From: Elusimicrobiota bacterium
GTDB lineage: Bacteria > Elusimicrobiota > Elusimicrobia > UBA1565
Length of the DNA stretch: 9,484 nt
Assembly: GCA_003450735.1 (NCBI GenBank)
Contig: DMEZ01000016.1
Location: 8,436-17,919, forward strand
Reading direction: 5' to 3'
In this document: piece by piece, positions 6,723 through 9,484 of the stretch
Layout of the letters: every line of letters begins with the position of its first letter
How positions within the stretch are numbered: the stretch's first letter is position 1
The notes under the pieces: generated by a model
What the model was told of the DNA's origin: nothing
The model's input: the letters and a program-made list of their open reading frames with translations, nothing else
Databases searched by the model: none
Program-made: the position numbers and the translations under genes

Positions 6723-7741
6723 GGGTTCTTCTCGAGCCAGGCCCAGAGCTTCTCGAGGCCTTCGGGGACGCCGATGCGGGGAGCCCAGCCGAGCTCGCGG
6801 CGGGCCCGGCGGATGTCGGAGACGTAGACCCGCTGGTCGCCCGGCCGCCAGCCGGACCAGCGGACGGGGAGCTTGCGGCCCTGGCGTTGTTCGATCCATT
6901 GGATGAGCTCGAGCAGGGAGAGCGTGTTCTTCGGGCCGCCGCCGATGTTGTAGACCCGGCCGGCGCAAAGGGCGCGCCGGCGGTAGGCGGCCTCATAGAG
7001 GTCGATGAGGTCGTCGATGTGCAGGGCGTCGCGGATCTGCTTTCCGTCGCCGTAGACCGTGATGCCCCGGCCGGCCTGGGCGGCCTTCATGAAGTGGGCG
7101 AGCCAGCCCTGGTCCTCGTTGCCCTGCTGGTGCTGGCCGTAGATGCAGGACTGTCGCAGGACGACGGTGGGGAGGCCGTAGATGCGGGTGTAGTCGTGGA
7201 AGTACTGGTCGGCCGCACCCTTGGAGCAGCCGTAGGGCGAGTGGAAGTCGAGGGGCTCGAGCTCGCCGACGCCCTGGGGCAGGCCGGCGTAGGCGTAGCG
7301 GCCTTTCCGGAGGATGGTCTTCACGTGCTCCATGCCGCCGTAGACCTTGTTGGTGGAGCTGAAGAGGGTGAGGGGCTTGTTCGTGAGCCGGCGCAGGGCC
7401 TCGAGGACGTTCAAGGCGCCGTAGGCGTTGACCTCGAAGTCGGTGCGGGGGTCGGTGACGGAGGTGGTGACGGCGACCTGGGCGGCGAAGTGGAAGGCCA
7501 GCCGGGCGTCGGCGCGCTTCTCTGCCCAGCGGCGGACCGCGCCGGGATCGCGGACGTCGAGCTTGGCGAAGTCGATGGGGCCCTGGCGCTTGAGCCAGGC
7601 TAGGTTCTTCTGGACGCCCTTGCGGGAGAGGTCGTCCAAAACGGAGACGCGCCAGCCGCGGGAGAGGAAGCGCGCGGCCGTGTTGACGCCGATGAAGCCG
7701 GCGCCGCCGGTGATGAGGACGCGGGGTCTCGTTGGGCTCGT
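6719..7741 (-). CDS. tyvE: CDP-paratose 2-epimerase (TyvE)-like SDR, with an apparent ACG start
   Basis: This is an extended SDR very like Salmonella TyvE, which converts CDP-paratose to CDP-tyvelose by a C2 epimerisation using tightly bound NAD. Diagnostic blocks are TGGAGFIG (11-18), LDDLSRKG (35-42), AAQVAVTTSVTDPRTDFEVNA (86-106), SSTNKVYG (128-135) and DFHSPYGCSKGAADQY (165-180) with catalytic Y170 and K174, then SCIYG, EDQGWLAHF, YGDGKQIRDALH and NIGGG. From the ACG at 7739-7741 the protein has 340 residues, close to the roughly 338 of TyvE. That ACG follows a perfect AGGAGG by 6 bases. The first standard start codon in frame is a TTG at 7637-7639 that would remove the whole NAD-binding motif, and a stop lies at 7769-7771. 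The gene heads the eight-gene unit. None of the genes that make CDP-paratose are in the window, so the true substrate may be another nucleotide sugar. Confidence 0.88.
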   Translation of the reverse strand, partial: TSPTRPRVLITGGAGFIGVNTAARFLSRGWRVSVLDDLSRKGVQKNLAWLKRQGPIDFAKLDVRDPGAVRRWAEKRADARLAFHFAAQVAVTTSVTDPRTDFEVNAYGALNVLEALRRLTNKPLTLFSSTNKVYGGMEHVKTILRKGRYAYAGLPQGVGELEPLDFHSPYGCSKGAADQYFHDYTRIYGLPTVVLRQSCIYGQHQQGNEDQGWLAHFMKAAQAGRGITVYGDGKQIRDALHIDDLIDLYEAAYRRRALCAGRVYNIGGGPKNTLSLLELIQWIEQRQGRKLPVRWSGWRPGDQRVYVSDIRRARRELGWAPRIGVPEGLEKLWAWLEKNP

Positions 7742-7747
7742 GGCGGG

Positions 7748-7753
7748 CCTCCT
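7748..7753 (-). promoter_or_regulatory. Perfect Shine-Dalgarno AGGAGG that fixes the tyvE-like start
   Basis: On the minus strand the sequence reads AGGAGG, then six bases (cccgcc), then ACG. The motif and spacing are ideal for initiation at the ACG of 7739-7741. No ATG, GTG or TTG occurs between the in-frame stop at 7769-7771 and the Rossmann motif, so this site is the main evidence for where translation begins. Confidence 0.75.
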
Positions 7754-7775
7754 ATTAAGGGCCCTATTCTATCTA

Positions 7776-7781
7776 ATTATA
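7776..7781 (-). promoter_or_regulatory. Probable -10 box (TATAAT) for the eight-gene minus-strand unit
   Basis: A consensus TATAAT lies in an AT-rich island between the toxin stop and the tyvE-like start, in otherwise very GC-rich DNA. Transcription would start near 7769, giving a leader of about 28 bases that contains the AGGAGG site. The -35 region is poor: at 17 bases spacing it reads TCGGGC, matching TTGACA in only two positions, so an activator or an alternative sigma factor is possible. The rest of the gap (7742-7793) holds an 8-base AGGGCCCT palindrome at 7758-7765 just downstream of the expected start, and nothing else I can identify. No rho-independent terminator for the toxin transcript is visible. 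Confidence 0.5.
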
Positions 7782-7793
7782 GGCGGGCGTCAG

Positions 7794-8066
7794 TCAGCGC
7801 CCGAGCCTTCGATAGACGTCCCGCCGGTGTCCGATCCGGAAGACGCGGACGAGCTTCTTCGCATCGTCGATCGCGTAGAGGATCCGGTAATCGCCCTTCC
7901 GGACACGGCAGCCGTCCACGCCCACGAGCTTCTTGGAAGCCGGAGGCCTGGGGTCGTTCATCAAGTCCTCGATGACCGAGGATAGGAGCCGCAGGGCGTC
8001 CTTGGGCAGCGCCAAGAGCTCCTTCTTGGCCCGGGTCTCGAGCTCGACGCGGTAGCCGCGGCTCAC
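7794..8066 (-). CDS. relE: RelE/ParE-superfamily toxin (probable mRNA interferase)
   Basis: This small basic protein of 90 residues has the whole RelE pattern: YRVELETRAKKELLALP at the N-terminus, a helical pair, KKLVG, then GDYRILYAIDD (58-68) and IGHRRDVYRR (78-87). R61 and R81 fall at the same numbers as the catalytic arginines of E. coli RelE, and Y85 is close to the RelE catalytic tyrosine. Such toxins cut mRNA in the ribosomal A site when the antitoxin is degraded. It starts with GTG at 8066, overlapping the antitoxin stop (GTGA, 8063-8066), so it is translated from the same message at a likely lower rate. ParE-type gyrase toxins share the fold but normally lack this Arg/Tyr set, so RelE is the better call. 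No truncation is seen; the module looks intact. Confidence 0.9.
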   Translation of the reverse strand: MSRGYRVELETRAKKELLALPKDALRLLSSVIEDLMNDPRPPASKKLVGVDGCRVRKGDYRILYAIDDAKKLVRVFRIGHRRDVYRRLGR

Positions 8067-8278
8067 TCGAGCTCTTTCTTGACGGAGTCCCAGGAATGGA
8101 AGCCCGTCGCTTCCTTCATGGCCTGGCGCAGGTCGTAGGAGTCGAGGAGGTCCTCGATCTTCTCGCGGAGCGCTTCCTCCACGAGGAAGTTCTTCTTGAG
8201 GCCGAGCGCCGCGCAGACGTCCGAGAGCTGCTCGATCAGGTCCTTGGGCAGCTTCGTGGCGAAGACATGACTTTTCAT
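8063..8278 (-). CDS. Ribbon-helix-helix antitoxin of the RelE-type module
   Basis: This 71-residue antitoxin gene directly precedes and overlaps the toxin gene. The N-terminal half looks like a ribbon-helix-helix DNA-binding domain: a strand around HVFATKL, helix A from KDLIEQLSDVCAALG, a turn with KKN, and helix B from LVEEALREKIEDLL. The C-terminal half (DSYDLRQAMKEATGFHSWDSVKKELE region) is the charged, extended part that wraps and neutralises the toxin in RelB/StbD-like proteins. The product probably represses its own promoter alone and with the toxin. The ATG at 8278 has no recognisable Shine-Dalgarno, and the predicted promoter would put the transcript start at or within a base or two of the ATG, suggesting a leaderless message. 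The RelB-like label rests on layout and pattern, so I give no symbol. Confidence 0.85.
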   Translation of the reverse strand: MKSHVFATKLPKDLIEQLSDVCAALGLKKNFLVEEALREKIEDLLDSYDLRQAMKEATGFHSWDSVKKELE

Positions 8279-8288
8279 AACTATAGTT
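8279..8288. promoter_or_regulatory. Perfect 10-bp palindrome AACTATAGTT, candidate antitoxin operator
   Basis: The sequence AACTATAGTT equals its own reverse complement and sits immediately before the antitoxin ATG, overlapping the 3' end of the predicted -10 box. Ribbon-helix-helix antitoxins bind short palindromes at their own promoters, so this is the natural candidate for the autoregulatory operator. A 10-base palindrome in an AT-rich spot can arise by chance, so position is the main support. Confidence 0.5.
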
Positions 8289-8313
8289 TACCCTGACTTA
8301 CCTATGTTGTCAA
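8285..8313 (-). promoter_or_regulatory. Sigma-70-type promoter of the toxin-antitoxin genes
   Basis: On the minus strand a perfect -35 TTGACA (8308-8313) is followed after exactly 17 bases by TAAACT (8285-8290), matching TATAAT in four of six positions. Transcription would start at about 8278-8279, essentially on the antitoxin ATG. The gap 8279-8345 between the antitoxin and the upstream GT2 stop holds this promoter, the palindrome and no convincing terminator for the upstream genes. Confidence 0.65.
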
Positions 8314-8345
8314 TGGCCCGCTTCGAGGGGTTTCGGCCTGAATCT

Positions 8346-9080
8346 CTAGCGCCCTTCCTTGAACCAGATGCGGAACAGCTCGAGGTAGGACTTCAGGTTC
8401 TTCTCGATGTTCATCGAGCTCGCACCCTTCTTGATCGAGTAGTCGTACACCAGCGGCACTTCCCGCACCTCGCGGATGAACGGCTTGAGCCGCAAAAGCA
8501 TCTCCGCGTTGCAGGCGAAGCCGCCCGTGCTCGTGAACCGGTCGCCGAACTCCTTCAAGGCCCTCTTCAAGGGCCCCGCCCGGTAGGCGCGGTAGAAGAT
8601 GGTGTAGTCCTGCACCCCCGGCACCCGGCAGATGAGCCCCAAAAGGGTGTTCGCCGCGCAGCTTAAGAATAGACGCTTCGGCGGAAAGTCCTTGTACGAC
8701 CCCCCCTGCTGATAGCGGGACGCGATGACCACGTCGCAGTCCCCGGAGAGCTTGTCGAGCATCTCCCCCAGGATCTCAGGCGCGCTCGTCCCGTCCCCCT
8801 CCATCACGACCACCGCGTCGTCGTCCTCCGCGTCCGCGCTCGCCGCCCGCAGGCCCGTCAAAAACACCGCCGCGATGCCGCGGTTCACCTCGTGCGTCAG
8901 CGCTTCGATCGGATGGGCCTTGGCCAGCTTCTCGAGGACTTCCCTCGTGCCGTCCTTGGAGCCGTCGTTGACGATGAAGAGCTTGTAGGGCTTCTCCAGG
9001 GCGACCTGGATGCGTTCGCAAAGGGCCGGCAGGTTCGCCGCTTCGTTGTAGGCCGGGATGACGATGCGGATTGCGCTCAC
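8346..9080 (-). CDS. Family 2 glycosyltransferase, DPM1-like
   Basis: This GT-A glycosyltransferase has 244 residues and no membrane helices. Motifs in order are IRIVIPAYNEAANLP (4-18), IVNDGSKDGT (36-45), LTHEVNRG (61-68), VVVMEGDGTSAPE (90-102), IASRYQQGGSYKD and DYTIFYRAYR, with a C-terminal KKGASSMNIEKNLKSYLELF region. The usual D-A-D is E94-G-D96, a conservative change that keeps two acidic groups. LTHEVNRG is identical to the stretch in the membrane-anchored GT2 gene of this window, so the two are paralogues of one subgroup. It probably transfers a sugar from a nucleotide donor to a polyprenyl phosphate or a growing glycan. The GTG start at 9080 overlaps the methyltransferase stop (GTGA, 9077-9080), and AAAGGGGGAG lies directly upstream as a ribosome-binding site. 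Donor and acceptor are unknown. Confidence 0.85.
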   Translation of the reverse strand: MSAIRIVIPAYNEAANLPALCERIQVALEKPYKLFIVNDGSKDGTREVLEKLAKAHPIEALTHEVNRGIAAVFLTGLRAASADAEDDDAVVVMEGDGTSAPEILGEMLDKLSGDCDVVIASRYQQGGSYKDFPPKRLFLSCAANTLLGLICRVPGVQDYTIFYRAYRAGPLKRALKEFGDRFTSTGGFACNAEMLLRLKPFIREVREVPLVYDYSIKKGASSMNIEKNLKSYLELFRIWFKEGR

Positions 9081-9484
9081 GCTCCCCCTTTAGAGCTGCG
9101 CCAGCACACGCCCGTCCAGTCCACCTTCTCGACCGGGTCGGTGATGCCGCGCTCCTTGCGGAAATCCTCCACGGCCCGCGCGCAGGGCTCGCAGGCGCCG
9201 TAGTCGTCCACGATGACGTAGCCGCCCGGGGAGAGCTTCGGGTAGAGCGCCTTCAAGGCGTCCATGGTCGAGCCGTAGAGGTCGCCGTCCAGGCGCAAAA
9301 CGGCCAGCTTCCCGATGGGCGCCTTCGGGAGCGTAGCGGCGAACCAGCCCTTCAGGAACTCCACCTGCGAGTCCAGCAGGCCGTACTTGTCGAAGTTCGC
9401 CTTCACCTGCTCGAGCGACACCGCGAGGAAGCGCTCCTTGTGCAGGGTGAAGCCCTTGTCGGCCGGGTACTTCGGGTCCGGGGC
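9077..9484 (-). CDS. TylF/macrocin-O-methyltransferase family protein (5' truncated by the window edge)
   Basis: The frame is open to the last base of the window, so only the C-terminal 135 residues are seen; the GTG at 9421 is an internal valine codon, since the family pattern continues upstream of it. The pattern is that of TylF-type SAM-dependent methyltransferases: VSLEQVKANF, KYGLLDSQVEFLKGWF, ATLPKAPIGKLAVLRLDGDLYGST, ALYPKLSPGGYVIVDDYG and a C-terminal CARAVEDFRKERGI. The LRLDGDLY and VDDYG aspartates are at the positions expected for divalent metal binding. Members O-methylate sugar hydroxyls in macrolides and surface glycans. It overlaps the downstream GT2 gene by GTGA, so the pair is co-translated and probably works on the same glycan. 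The SAM-binding glycine motif lies outside the window. Confidence 0.88.
   Translation of the reverse strand, partial: APDPKYPADKGFTLHKERFLAVSLEQVKANFDKYGLLDSQVEFLKGWFAATLPKAPIGKLAVLRLDGDLYGSTMDALKALYPKLSPGGYVIVDDYGACEPCARAVEDFRKERGITDPVEKVDWTGVCWRSSKGGA

Noticed and set aside
4621..6827. Long plus-strand open frames (about 349 and 345 codons) opposite the GT39-like and GT2 genes
   Set aside because: They mirror the codon structure of the real genes, are biased to Glu/Gly/Ala/Arg, have no domain pattern and lack credible ribosome-binding sites.
7637..7639. TTG as the start of the tyvE-like gene
   Set aside because: It would delete the first 34 residues with the TGGAGFIG NAD-binding motif, and the AGGAGG site lies more than 100 bases upstream of it.
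8280..8285. TATAGT as the -10 box of the antitoxin promoter
   Set aside because: It matches the consensus better than TAAACT, but it is 22 bases from TTGACA and only one base from the ATG, so its transcript would start inside the gene.
8305..8345. Possible rho-independent terminator after the GT2 gene (CCCgcttcgaGGG on the plus strand)
   Set aside because: The stem is only three GC pairs with mismatched inner bases, and no T-run follows on either strand.

Overview
The window is GC-rich bacterial DNA that is almost entirely coding. It looks like a chromosomal cluster for cell-surface glycans. The sequence alone does not fix the organism. High GC, very short gene spacing, several polyprenyl-phosphate-type family 2 glycosyltransferases and many NAD-dependent sugar epimerases would suit a free-living Gram-negative-type lineage such as a GC-rich Elusimicrobiota or deltaproteobacterial genome, but that placement is only a weak inference.

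Layout. (1) 1-546, plus strand: the 3' end of a membrane protein, probably a GT-C type glycosyltransferase. It meets the next gene tail to tail, and the two stop codons share one CTAG. (2) 543-7741, minus strand: eight genes packed as one transcription unit. In transcription order they are a CDP-paratose 2-epimerase (TyvE) homologue, a membrane-anchored GT2 glycosyltransferase, a GT39-like multi-pass membrane protein, a second nucleotide-sugar SDR, a soluble GT2 glycosyltransferase, a YafV/omega-amidase-type nitrilase, and the two subunits of an AtoDA-type CoA-transferase. Six of the seven junctions are 4-base NTGA overlaps and the seventh is a 5-base gap. A TATAAT box in an AT-rich gap (7742-7793) probably starts the transcript. 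(3) 7794-8278, minus strand: a RelE-family toxin and its ribbon-helix-helix antitoxin, with their own promoter and a palindrome at the antitoxin start codon. (4) 8346-9484, minus strand: another GT2 glycosyltransferase, overlapped by a TylF-type methyltransferase whose N-terminus lies beyond the window.

How the genes may work together. The SDR enzymes would remodel nucleotide sugars. The GT2 enzymes would charge a lipid carrier or extend a glycan, the GT-C/GT39 membrane proteins would use lipid-linked sugars on the far side of the membrane, and the TylF-like enzyme would O-methylate a sugar. The omega-amidase and CoA-transferase at the 3' end of the same unit belong to central carbon/nitrogen metabolism, and their presence is the least explained part of the layout. 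The most unusual single feature is that the TyvE homologue has a perfect AGGAGG ribosome-binding site but no ATG, GTG or TTG where its Rossmann fold must begin; an ACG sits at the right place. There is no gene-free stretch longer than about 70 bases. I saw no rRNA, tRNA, CRISPR array or insertion sequence.
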